A model generated the notes under the pieces. It searched no databases and was not told the DNA's origin. It saw nothing but the letters and a program-made list of their open reading frames with translations. Made by a program: the position numbers and the translations under genes. A stretch of 8,900 bases of DNA, taken from Campylobacterales bacterium (GTDB lineage Bacteria > Campylobacterota > Campylobacteria > Campylobacterales > Sulfurimonadaceae). Of this stretch, positions 1-6,720 are shown in pieces; the first letter of the stretch is position 1; each line of letters starts with the position of its first letter. Location of the stretch: positions 1-8,900 of the forward strand of contig JAFGVR010000020.1 in assembly GCA_016937915.1 (NCBI GenBank). Direction: 5' to 3'.

Positions 1-530
1 AAAAGTTAGCTGCATCTATTGATGGGTTAGAGTCTTTTGCATCTCAGGGTGAATCAAATGAGATATGTTTTGTGGAAACTACATATACAGATCTCTTAAA
101 AGAGTATGTAGATGTTGATAAAAAGGGTGAAGTTTTAGACAAAGAGGGTAATGTAGTAGGGGAACATAAGGGTTATATGCACTACACTATAGGAAAAAGA
201 AAAGGTTTTAGCGTACATGGTGCACATGATCCCCACTATGTATTAAGTATAGATGCATTAAATAATAAGATAGCAGTTGGTAAAAAAGATGATTTAGCTT
301 GTAATAGTGTAGTGATAGATAATCTAAATATGTTTGATGATAAAGTAGAATTTGATACTAATGTAAAGCTCAGATACAGAACAAAAGCCGTGCCGTGCCA
401 TGTCAAGATAGAAGATGGTAAAGGCTATATCACTTTAAAAGAGAGTGTGTTTGGAGTGGCAACTGGACAAGCAGCAGTCTTTTATGATGAAAACCGCCTT
501 ATAGGTGGAGGATGGATTATCGAAGTTTAA
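1..530 (+). CDS. mnmA: tRNA-specific 2-thiouridylase MnmA, 3' part (5' end outside window)
   Basis: MnmA transfers sulfur to U34 of the wobble position in Lys, Glu and Gln tRNAs, using ATP, in the cytoplasm. The reading frame is open from base 3 to the stop at 528-530, so 175 residues of the C-terminal half are visible. The motif SNEICFV is encoded at about 54-74; its cysteine (codon 66-68) matches the second catalytic cysteine of the family, which forms the persulfide with the tRNA intermediate. Downstream come the conserved central block YTIGKRKGF (about 177-203) and the closing beta-barrel motif ATGQAAVFYD followed by a GGGWI end. An internal GTG at 72 could be taken for a start, but it lies after the catalytic cysteine, and family homology continues upstream of it. 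The N-terminal PP-loop ATPase half lies left of the window. No clear terminator follows. Confidence 0.95.
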   Translation, partial: KLAASIDGLESFASQGESNEICFVETTYTDLLKEYVDVDKKGEVLDKEGNVVGEHKGYMHYTIGKRKGFSVHGAHDPHYVLSIDALNNKIAVGKKDDLACNSVVIDNLNMFDDKVEFDTNVKLRYRTKAVPCHVKIEDGKGYITLKESVFGVATGQAAVFYDENRLIGGGWIIEV

Positions 531-532
531 AT

Positions 533-540
533 TGTATAAT
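533..540 (+). promoter_or_regulatory. Candidate -10 element for uup
   Basis: TG directly followed by a perfect TATAAT (535-540) lies just after the mnmA stop. This would put a transcription start near 547 and give uup a leader of about 54 nt. Campylobacterota sigma-70 promoters typically show a strong -10 and no conserved -35, which fits here. The surroundings are AT-rich, so a chance match is possible. Confidence 0.4.
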
Positions 541-600
541 ATATAAAGCAGTTATTAACGATATTTACAGTACCATCCACACTAAAAAAAGAAAATTATT

Positions 601-2547
601 ATGGCACTTATAGACCTACTAAATATATCAAAACATTACGAAGCTCAAAAGATACTTACAGATGTAAACTTTCATGTTGATGAGGGTGAGAGGATAGTTA
701 TCATCGGTAAAAACGGGAGTGGAAAATCAACACTTATGAAGATAGTTGATGGTTCACTTGAAACTGATGATGGCAAGAGGATGACTCGCCAAAATTTAGA
801 GATAAAGATGCTAGACCAAAAACCTGAATTTAAAGATGGTCAAAGTGTAAGAGAAGCTATTGAGTCTGGTTTAGTTGAGATAAACAATGCCAAAAAAAGG
901 TACGATGAGATCTCTCATCTATTGGCTGAAGATTTTGACAATAAAAAGCTTTTAGATGAGCATCAGATGCTATCAAACTACATAGACCACCACAGTGCAT
1001 GGAACCTTGATGACAAAATAGAGAGAATCATCCAACACTTTCAATTAAAAGAGTATGAGAGTAAAGATGTAAACCTTCTAAGTGGTGGTGAGCAACGCCG
1101 CGTGGCTCTTGCATCACTTCTGCTTCAAAAACCTGACATTCTACTTCTTGATGAGCCTACCAACCACCTTGATGTTTACATGGTTGAGTTTTTAGAGGAT
1201 CTTTTGTTAAAAGAGAGATACACTCTAGTTTTTATCTCCCACGATAGATATTTTATAGATAGAGTAGCTACTAAGAGTATAGAGGTTGAGAACTGTTCAC
1301 TAAAAGAGTATAGCGGTGGATATAGCGATTATTTAACACAAAAAGAGGAGTATCTAAGGACTCTTCAAAAACAACACGATAATCTTTTAAGACTATTAAA
1401 GAGTGAAAATGAGTGGTATTCAAGGGGTGTTAGAGCTAGACTTAAAAGAAATGAGGGGCGTAAAGAGAGGCTGATGCAGCTTCGTGAAGATGCAAAAACA
1501 AACCCTGCTCAGATAAGAAAGATGAGCTTAGAGCTTCAAAGAGAGGCAAAACACTTCAACCGTGATAAAAGTGTAAATAAACAAAAGATGCTTTTTGAGG
1601 TAAAAGATTTGGGAGTTACCCTTGGTGATAAAGAGCTTTTGAGAGACTTTAACACCCGCATCTTACAAAAAGATGTTATCGCCATAGTGGGACCAAATGG
1701 GAGTGGAAAATCAACACTTCTAAAAACTTTGCTTGGTCGCATCAAACCAACAAGTGGGACTATCAAAAAAGGGGAATTTACAATCGGCTACTTTGACCAA
1801 CACCGTGAGATGCTAGATGATGAGAAAAACCTCATAGATACATTTTGCCCATTTGGTGGAGATAGAGTTGATGTGAGGGGTAAAAATATGCATGTTTATG
1901 GATACCTCAAAAACTTTCTTTTCCCTCGTGAGTTTTTAGATAAAAAGATAGGGATATTAAGTGGTGGTGAGAAAAACCGTATAGCACTTGCTCTACTTTT
2001 TACAAAAAATGTTGACATCCTCATCCTAGATGAGCCAACAAATGACCTTGACATCCCAACTATCAACATCCTAGAGGAGCAACTAACAAACTTCCAAGGT
2101 GCAGTTATTATCGTAAGTCACGATAGATATTTTGTAGATAAGATAGCTAAGAAACTATTTATCTTCAAAAACAACCACACCATAGAGGAGTCTTACCAAA
2201 ACTACTCCGAGTACCTTGAGATAGAAAAAGAGTTGCATCAGCTTGATGAGATGGAAGCTGAAGTAGCTAAAGATGAAAAACCAAAAGTTAGAGAGAAACA
2301 AAAAGTTTTAAAACTAACATACAAAGAGAAAATTGCACTAGAAAAGCTACCATTAGAGATAGATGAGCTTGAAGCAAAAATTGATGAGATGAACAACTGT
2401 TTAGCAGACCCTGAGTGTTATGGGAAGATAGGGCTTGATAAACTTGCAAAAGAGTTAGAGGAAACAGAAGCCCTTTATGAGCAAAAAGTGGAGGAGCTTT
2501 TAACCATACAAGAGAAAGAGGAGGAGATAAACTCTCAACTCCAATAA
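601..2547 (+). CDS. uup: ABC-F family ATPase, Uup type
   Basis: 648-residue cytoplasmic protein with two ABC ATPase domains and no membrane segment, as in ABC-F translation factors. Domain 1: Walker A GKNGSGKST at 36-44, signature LSGGEQ at 160-165, Walker B ILLLDEP at 180-186, switch His214. Domain 2: Walker A at 364-372, signature LSGGEK at 453-458, Walker B ILILDEP at 473-479, switch His507. The linker (about 240-330) carries the basic GVRARLKRNEGR stretch seen in Uup. The tail from about 545 is charged and predicted to be coiled coil, with the KLTYKEK motif near its start; this domain separates Uup (E. coli, 635 aa) from the shorter EttA. E. coli Uup is linked to ribosome function and to precise excision of transposons; the exact role here is unknown. 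The ATG at 601 fits the family's MALI start, but only a weak A-rich SD-like stretch precedes it. It converges on the DAHP synthase gene, 17 nt away. Confidence 0.88.
   Translation: MALIDLLNISKHYEAQKILTDVNFHVDEGERIVIIGKNGSGKSTLMKIVDGSLETDDGKRMTRQNLEIKMLDQKPEFKDGQSVREAIESGLVEINNAKKRYDEISHLLAEDFDNKKLLDEHQMLSNYIDHHSAWNLDDKIERIIQHFQLKEYESKDVNLLSGGEQRRVALASLLLQKPDILLLDEPTNHLDVYMVEFLEDLLLKERYTLVFISHDRYFIDRVATKSIEVENCSLKEYSGGYSDYLTQKEEYLRTLQKQHDNLLRLLKSENEWYSRGVRARLKRNEGRKERLMQLREDAKTNPAQIRKMSLELQREAKHFNRDKSVNKQKMLFEVKDLGVTLGDKELLRDFNTRILQKDVIAIVGPNGSGKSTLLKTLLGRIKPTSGTIKKGEFTIGYFDQHREMLDDEKNLIDTFCPFGGDRVDVRGKNMHVYGYLKNFLFPREFLDKKIGILSGGEKNRIALALLFTKNVDILILDEPTNDLDIPTINILEEQLTNFQGAVIIVSHDRYFVDKIAKKLFIFKNNHTIEESYQNYSEYLEIEKELHQLDEMEAEVAKDEKPKVREKQKVLKLTYKEKIALEKLPLEIDELEAKIDEMNNCLADPECYGKIGLDKLAKELEETEALYEQKVEELLTIQEKEEEINSQLQ
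715..735 (+). repeat. 21-bp direct repeat, copy 1 (Walker A of uup domain 1)
   Basis: These 21 bases are identical to 1699-1719. They encode most of the GSGKSTL segment of the first Walker A loop, with the same codons used in both domains. The copies lie 984 bp apart, a multiple of three. Confidence 0.9.
1699..1719 (+). repeat. 21-bp direct repeat, copy 2 (Walker A of uup domain 2)
   Basis: Second exact copy of 715-735, encoding the Walker A loop of the second ATPase domain. A shorter 15-bp identity (1240-1254 and 2119-2133, the HDRYF motif after the switch histidine) also links the two domains. Confidence 0.9.
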
Positions 2548-2568
2548 TACCAATTTTTTTGGTATTAT
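2544..2568. terminator. Hairpin between convergent uup and DAHP synthase genes, possible bidirectional terminator
   Basis: The arms ATAATACCA (2544-2552) and TGGTATTAT (2560-2568) pair perfectly over 9 bp, with one more possible A-T pair, around a loop made of T residues. The left arm holds the uup stop codon (2545-2547) and the right arm holds the stop codon of the minus-strand gene (2565-2567). The T-run is in the loop rather than after the stem, and neither strand has a strong U-tract following, so it is not a textbook intrinsic terminator. Its placement between two convergent genes still suggests a role in 3' end formation or mRNA protection. Confidence 0.5.
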
Positions 2569-3923
2569 CTTTGAGCCTCTTTTAATGAATCAGCTATCAA
2601 GAAAGCTAGCTCTAAAGCTTGGTTTGCATTTAAACGAGGATCACAGTGTGTATGATATCTTGAGCTTAAATCTTGTTCAGTTACAACAAAAGAGCCACCT
2701 AGACACTCAGTAACATTTTTACCTGTCATCTCTAAGTGAACACCACCAGCATTTGTACCCTCAGCTTTATGGATTTGGAAAAATTGTTTCATCTCTTTAA
2801 GAACAGCATCAACTGGACGAGTTTTAAAGTTATTTGATGATTTTATAGTATTTCCATGCATAGGATCACAACTCCATACTATATTTAGTCCTTCACTTTT
2901 AACTGCACGAAGAAGTCTTTGCATACCAGTTTTATCGTCCCCAACTTTATCAGCACCCATCCTAACTATAATATTCAAACGACCTGCTTCATTTGTAGGA
3001 TTTAGTTTATTACAAAGTCTTATAAGATCATCCGCCTCCATAGAAGGTCCAGCTTTTAGACCTATTGGATTATTTACACCACTTAAGTATTCAACATGAG
3101 CACCATCAAGTTGACGAGTTCTATCACCTATCCAAAGCATATGTGCAGAAGTATCATACCACTCACCAGTCATAGAGTCTTTTCTAGTAAAAGCTTCTTC
3201 ATAAGGCAATAAAAGTGCTTCATGAGATGTGTAAAAATCTGTCTCTCTTAATGTGCGGTATGTCTTAGAGTTTACTCCACAAGCTTCCATAAATTTAAGT
3301 GATGTTTGGATCTGTTCAGCCATTTTTTCATATTTTTTGCTAACTTCACATTGTTGTGCAAAGTCTAAGTTCCATTGATGCACTTGATGTAAATCTGCAA
3401 ATCCTCCAGAAGCAAAAGCACGAAGTAAGTTTTGTGTAGCAGCAGATTGATTGTAAGCTTTAACCATACGGTTTGGATCTGGTAAACGAGCTTCTTGAGT
3501 AAACTCTGAACCATTTATGATATCTCCACGATAGCTATCAAGCGTTACACCATCTATAGTTTCAGTATCACTAGAACGAGGTTTTGCAAATTGTCCAGCC
3601 ATACGACCAACTTTAACTACAGGAACACCTCCAGCATAAGTCATAACAACTGCCATTTGCATTAAAACTTTAAAAGTGTCACGGATATTTGTAGCATGAA
3701 ACTCACTAAAACTTTCAGCACAATCACCACCTTGAAGTAAAAAAGCTTCACCATTTGCAACTTTTGCCAAATGATTTTTAAGTGTACGAGCTTCACCAGC
3801 AAACACTAAAGGCGGATAGTTTTTAAGTTCTTCTAAAACCTTAGCAAGCTCCTCTTGATTTGGATATGTAGGCTGTTGTAAAATAGGTTTCTCTCTCCAA
3901 CTAGAGGGTGTCCAGATACTCAT
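2565..3923 (-). CDS. aroG: 3-deoxy-7-phosphoheptulonate (DAHP) synthase, class II
   Basis: Catalyses condensation of phosphoenolpyruvate with erythrose 4-phosphate, the first step of the shikimate pathway, in the cytoplasm. The 452-residue length matches class II (plant/Mycobacterium type) enzymes and not the shorter E. coli class I AroF/G/H. Expected metal ligands are present: Cys68 in QGGDCAE, His356 in CDPMHGNT, Glu398 in HLEMTG and Asp428 in CDPRLN. PEP-binding residues include Arg107 in KVGRMAGQ, Lys290 in IGLKAGP and Arg321 in IVRMG. Residue correspondences follow the Mycobacterium tuberculosis enzyme from memory. The ATG at 3921-3923 has AAGG 7 nt upstream, supporting this start. It stands alone on the minus strand, divergent from the cvpA operon. 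No ACT or chorismate mutase domain is fused, so any feedback control would be within the barrel enzyme itself. Symbol usage varies (aroG, aroF, aroA2) for this class. Confidence 0.95.
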   Translation of the reverse strand: MSIWTPSSWREKPILQQPTYPNQEELAKVLEELKNYPPLVFAGEARTLKNHLAKVANGEAFLLQGGDCAESFSEFHATNIRDTFKVLMQMAVVMTYAGGVPVVKVGRMAGQFAKPRSSDTETIDGVTLDSYRGDIINGSEFTQEARLPDPNRMVKAYNQSAATQNLLRAFASGGFADLHQVHQWNLDFAQQCEVSKKYEKMAEQIQTSLKFMEACGVNSKTYRTLRETDFYTSHEALLLPYEEAFTRKDSMTGEWYDTSAHMLWIGDRTRQLDGAHVEYLSGVNNPIGLKAGPSMEADDLIRLCNKLNPTNEAGRLNIIVRMGADKVGDDKTGMQRLLRAVKSEGLNIVWSCDPMHGNTIKSSNNFKTRPVDAVLKEMKQFFQIHKAEGTNAGGVHLEMTGKNVTECLGGSFVVTEQDLSSRYHTHCDPRLNANQALELAFLIADSLKEAQR

Positions 3924-3930
3924 GATAATA

Positions 3931-3959
3931 CCTTGTATATTATATTTTTCGCAATTCTA
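3931..3959 (-). promoter_or_regulatory. Candidate promoter and RBS of the DAHP synthase gene
   Basis: On the minus strand the SD AAGG (3934-3931) lies 7 nt before the ATG. A perfect TATAAT (3944-3939) sits immediately upstream, but it would start transcription at about 3933, inside the SD. A second, imperfect -10 TAGAAT (3959-3954) would give a leader of about 24 nt that includes the SD and is the more workable choice. No convincing -35 is seen; TTGTTT lies 18 nt before the TATAAT. Confidence 0.4.
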
Positions 3960-3971
3960 CTTAAACAAAGC

Positions 3972-3997
3972 TTTTTTTATGCTTTTGAATGTATAAT
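3972..3997 (+). promoter_or_regulatory. Candidate promoter of the cvpA-fur-lysS-glyA operon
   Basis: A perfect TATAAT (3992-3997), preceded directly by TG, lies downstream of a T-run (3972-3978) in the spacer/-35 region. A strong -10 with T-rich upstream sequence and no defined -35 is the usual sigma-70 promoter form in Campylobacterota. Transcription would start near 4004, leaving a leader of about 72 nt before the cvpA ATG. This is the only promoter-like site clearly upstream of the operon. Confidence 0.6.
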
Positions 3998-4022
3998 TAC
4001 AAAACTTTTTTAAGACAACCTT

Positions 4023-4073
4023 ATGTTCAAGAACCTCTTAGATTTAGATATACAGGCAAAGTTAACGGAGTAA
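4023..4073 (+). CDS. Possible 16-codon upstream ORF in the cvpA leader
   Basis: ATG at 4023 opens a 16-residue frame (MFKNLLDLDIQAKLTE) ending at TAA 4071-4073, two bases before the cvpA ATG. The cvpA SD (ACGGAG, 4065-4070) forms its last two sense codons, an arrangement typical of translational coupling. Its own SD is weak: AAGA at 4012-4015 with 7 nt spacing. The peptide resembles no leader peptide I know, has no run of a regulatory amino acid, and is short enough to be chance. Confidence 0.2.
   Translation: MFKNLLDLDIQAKLTE
4065..4070 (+). promoter_or_regulatory. SD sequence that sets the cvpA start
   Basis: ACGGAG lies 5 nt before the ATG at 4076. The frame is open further upstream, to an ATG at 3989, but that codon has no SD and overlaps the predicted -10 box, so 4076 is preferred. 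Confidence 0.7.
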
Positions 4074-4075
4074 CT

Positions 4076-4693
4076 ATGGATTTTAATTATTTTGATTTGA
4101 TAGCAGCTATCATTATTCTTCTTTTAGGTTTAAAAGGTATTTTAAATGGTTTTTTTAAAGAACTTTTTGGACTTATTGGCATTATAGGTGGTATATTTGT
4201 AGCATCAAGAAATGGTAATGAAGTTGGTCAATATCTTAGTGATATGATTTTTAAGTTTCAAAATGAATCAGCTATAAATTTTACAGGTTTTTTGGCTACA
4301 TTAGCAATTTTTTGGTTGTTTATGGTGTCTATTGGATATATATTTAAAAAATTGAGTTCAATGAGTGGTCTTGGTCCAATTGATAGGATATTTGGTTTTA
4401 TATTTGGTGCGAGTAAATTTTTTCTTATAGCAGCTGTTATAGCTCACGCTGCATATAGTGTAAAAGCTGTAAAAGCAACTGTAGATTCATCTATGGAGAA
4501 AAGTATTTTATTTCCTATTTTAGTAGAAACTGGTGGATATATTATGAAAATAGATCCTACAGAGATTAGTAAAGATATTAATAATACAGTAAGTGAATCG
4601 TCTAAAAAAATTCAAGATAGTGTTACTCAAGCTGTTTCAGATAAGACAAAGCAGATGTTAGAGGAAACAAGTAAAGGATTAAAAGAGAAGTAA
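4076..4693 (+). CDS. cvpA: CvpA family inner-membrane protein
   Basis: 205-residue protein whose hydrophobic N-terminal two thirds hold about four membrane helices, near 5-23, 28-44, 68-90 and 107-128. The loop GLGPIDRIFGFIFGA (98-112), with its LDR/IDR-type core, is the hallmark of the CvpA/colicin V production family. The last 60 residues are hydrophilic, rich in Ser, Lys and Glu, and probably helical in the cytoplasm. In E. coli cvpA is needed for colicin V production; the family's molecular function is not settled, with proposed links to envelope stress. No colicin genes are visible here, so the name reflects homology only. The start at 4076 begins MDFNYFD, has a good SD, and puts the first helix at the N-terminus as in relatives. 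It is first in the operon, and its TAA overlaps the fur ATG by one base. Confidence 0.88.
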   Translation: MDFNYFDLIAAIIILLLGLKGILNGFFKELFGLIGIIGGIFVASRNGNEVGQYLSDMIFKFQNESAINFTGFLATLAIFWLFMVSIGYIFKKLSSMSGLGPIDRIFGFIFGASKFFLIAAVIAHAAYSVKAVKATVDSSMEKSILFPILVETGGYIMKIDPTEISKDINNTVSESSKKIQDSVTQAVSDKTKQMLEETSKGLKEK

Positions 4694-5169
4694 TGCCTGA
4701 AGTTACAACTGATTTTAATTATAAAACTATAAAATATGAAGAACTTTTAAATGATTTTAAGATTCTTTTAAAAGATAATAATTTAAAGTTTACGGTTCAA
4801 AGAGAACTAATTTTAAAAACTCTTTATTCTTGTGATAGACATTTAACACCAGAATCACTTCATCAGCTAATTCAAAAACAGTATCCTAGTTTGAAAATTG
4901 GGATAGCTACCGTTTATAGAACTTTAGCTTTATTGGAAGATTCAAATGTGGTTACTTCACTATCTTTTGGAGCACAAGGGAAAAAGTATGAACTTGGTGC
5001 TAAAGAACATCATGATCACCTTATCTGTACAGAATGTGGGAGTATTACTGAATTTGTAGATGAAGAGATAGAAAATAGGCAAAAAAATATAGCAAAAGCT
5101 CTAAACTTTTTAATGCAAGATCACTCTATGCAAATTTACGGCATATGTGATAAATGTCAAACTAAATAA
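4693..5169 (+). CDS. fur: Ferric uptake regulator Fur
   Basis: 158-residue metal-dependent DNA-binding repressor of iron uptake genes. The N-terminal winged helix (about 20-98) includes the recognition segment IATVYRTLALL (71-81). The C-terminal dimerisation domain carries the signature HHDHLICTECG (106-116). Metal ligands align with E. coli Fur: a regulatory site from His50, Glu100, His107 and His109; another from His106, Asp108, Glu127 and His144; and a structural zinc site from Cys112/Cys115 with the second pair Cys152/Cys155. All three sites therefore look intact, favouring Fur over PerR or Zur, though these are hard to separate by sequence alone. Gene order (cvpA-fur-lysS-glyA) equals that of the characterised Campylobacter fur locus. 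The ATG shares one base with the cvpA stop (TAATG), and the SD-like stretch AAAAGAGAAG sits inside cvpA, pointing to coupled translation. N-terminal extension of about 17 residues relative to E. coli is usual for this phylum. Confidence 0.93.
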   Translation: MPEVTTDFNYKTIKYEELLNDFKILLKDNNLKFTVQRELILKTLYSCDRHLTPESLHQLIQKQYPSLKIGIATVYRTLALLEDSNVVTSLSFGAQGKKYELGAKEHHDHLICTECGSITEFVDEEIENRQKNIAKALNFLMQDHSMQIYGICDKCQTK

Positions 5170-5184
5170 AGGAAAGAAATATTG
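5169..5184 (+). promoter_or_regulatory. SD and TTG start codon of lysS
   Basis: AAGGAA (5169-5174), overlapping the fur stop, lies 7 nt before TTG at 5182. No in-frame ATG occurs before the OB-fold, at about residue 70, so TTG is the only sensible start. Confidence 0.75.
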
Positions 5185-6705
5185 AATTTAGATAATAAAT
5201 TTATTCAACAAAGAATTGAAAAAGTTGAGTTACTCAGAAGTAATGGGATAAATCCATACGCAAACGATTCAAAAAGAAACACTACAATCTCAAAATACCT
5301 AAATGTGAATGCTGACATAGTTCATAAAGAGAATAAACGCGATGAGCATAGACACTATAGAGTAGCTGGTCGTATAAAACTGTTACGCATTATGGGTAAA
5401 GCAAGTTTTGTTAACATAGAGGATGAGAGCGGTTCACTTCAGGTCTATGTAGCTCGTGATAATCTTCCTGAAGATTTTTACAACGAAGTTTTCAAAAAAC
5501 ATATTGAAGTTGGAGATATCATAGAGGTTCATGGTTACCCTTTTGTAACAGGTAAAGGTGAATTATCCCTACATGTTGATGATCTAAAACTTTTGACAAA
5601 ATCTATCTCTCCACTTCCTGAAAAATTTCATGGAATTACAGATAAAGAGACTAGATATAGAAAAAGATATTTAGACCTTATTATGAATTCTGATGTAAGA
5701 AAAACTTTTAAAACTCGTTCAAAAGTTATCTCTTTAACTAGACACTTTTTTGAAGAAAAAGGTTTCTTAGAGGTTGAAACACCTATGATGCATCCAATAG
5801 CAGGTGGAGCAAATGCTAAACCTTTTGTTACTCATCATAACGCTTTAGGAATAGACAGATATTTAAGAATTGCACCTGAACTTTACTTAAAAAGACTTAT
5901 AGTTGGTGGATTTGAAGCTGTTTTTGAGATAAACCGTAATTTTAGAAATGAGGGAATGGATGCTACTCACAACCCTGAGTTTACATCTATAGAGTTTTAT
6001 TGGGCATATAAAACTTACAAAGATCTAATAGCTATAACAAAAGAGTATTTTGAGTATCTTTTTGATCATTTGGATCTTCCAACTATTTTACCTTACAATG
6101 ATATGGAGGTAGATTTTTCAAAATTTAGTGAAATCCCACTAATAGAATCTTTAACTACAATTGGAGGTGTTCCAGCCGATATAGTCAACGATAAAGAAAA
6201 AATAGTAGCTTATCTAAAAGATAGGGGGATAGATGTAAACGAAAATCTAAACCTTGGTTTACTTCAAGGTGAACTTTTCGATGAGTTTGTAGAGGCTAAA
6301 CTTATCAACCCTACTTTTATAACAGAGTATCCAGTTGAACTCTCGCCACTTGCGAGAAGAAGTGATGAAAAACCTGAACTAACTGAAAGATTTGAACTTT
6401 TTATAGCTGGTCGCGAGATAGCGAACGCTTTTTCTGAGCTTAATGATCCGATAGACCAGTTAGAGCGTTTTAAAGGGCAAATGGATGCTAAAGAGAGTGG
6501 AGATGATGAGGCTCATGAGATGGATGAAGACTTCGTTGAAGCTTTAAGTTATGGTATGGCACCAACAGCTGGACAAGGTATAGGGATAGACAGACTTGTT
6601 ATGTTACTTACAAATCAACATAGCATCCGTGATGTGTTACTTTTCCCTGCTATGAAACCTCTAGCAAAAGAGGAACAAAATGAAAATGACGAAGATAAAA
6701 ACTAA
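5182..6705 (+). CDS. lysS: Lysyl-tRNA synthetase, class II
   Basis: Charges tRNA-Lys with lysine using ATP; cytoplasmic homodimer. The 507 residues match the usual bacterial length (about 500). An N-terminal OB-fold for anticodon binding spans about 60-140 and includes the [16 protein letters not shown] strand region. The class II catalytic core follows: motif 1 with FLEVETPMM at 195-203, motif 2 with [14 protein letters not shown] from 254 (Arg255 contacts ATP), and motif 3 GIGIDRL at 466-472 with invariant Arg471. The LysRS-typical block [20 protein letters not shown] lies between motifs 2 and 3. The C-terminal tail is short and acidic (Glu/Asn/Asp/Lys rich). Translation starts at TTG with a good SD 12 nt after the fur stop. 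It is co-oriented with glyA, 15 nt downstream, as in Campylobacter and Helicobacter. Confidence 0.97.
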   Translation: MNLDNKFIQQRIEKVELLRSNGINPYANDSKRNTTISKYLNVNADIVHKENKRDEHRHYRVAGRIKLLRIMGKASFVNIEDESGSLQVYVARDNLPEDFYNEVFKKHIEVGDIIEVHGYPFVTGKGELSLHVDDLKLLTKSISPLPEKFHGITDKETRYRKRYLDLIMNSDVRKTFKTRSKVISLTRHFFEEKGFLEVETPMMHPIAGGANAKPFVTHHNALGIDRYLRIAPELYLKRLIVGGFEAVFEINRNFRNEGMDATHNPEFTSIEFYWAYKTYKDLIAITKEYFEYLFDHLDLPTILPYNDMEVDFSKFSEIPLIESLTTIGGVPADIVNDKEKIVAYLKDRGIDVNENLNLGLLQGELFDEFVEAKLINPTFITEYPVELSPLARRSDEKPELTERFELFIAGREIANAFSELNDPIDQLERFKGQMDAKESGDDEAHEMDEDFVEALSYGMAPTAGQGIGIDRLVMLLTNQHSIRDVLLFPAMKPLAKEEQNENDEDKN

Positions 6706-6720
6706 AATTAGGAGAAAAAA

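Noticed and set aside
72..530. Separate 152-residue gene starting at GTG 72
   Set aside because: The same frame is open to the left edge and encodes the MnmA catalytic-cysteine motif just before this GTG; it is the 3' part of mnmA.
1536..1766. 76-residue minus-strand ORF inside uup
   Set aside because: Antisense shadow of the Walker A region of uup domain 2; no SD, no recognisable protein.
3924..3944. Fur-box-like GATAAT and ATTATA half-sites before the DAHP synthase gene
   Set aside because: The spacing is 9 nt rather than the 7 of the classical 19-bp box, the second half is imperfect, and both overlap AT-rich promoter and RBS sequence. Too weak to call a Fur site.
3967..3985. Inverted repeat AAAGC / GCTTT around the T-run upstream of the cvpA -10
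   Set aside because: Only 5 bp with a 9-nt loop in an AT-rich promoter; expected by chance, no known operator matches.
4076..4693. Colicin V production locus implied by the cvpA name
   Set aside because: CvpA is widespread in bacteria without colicins; no toxin, immunity or export gene is present.
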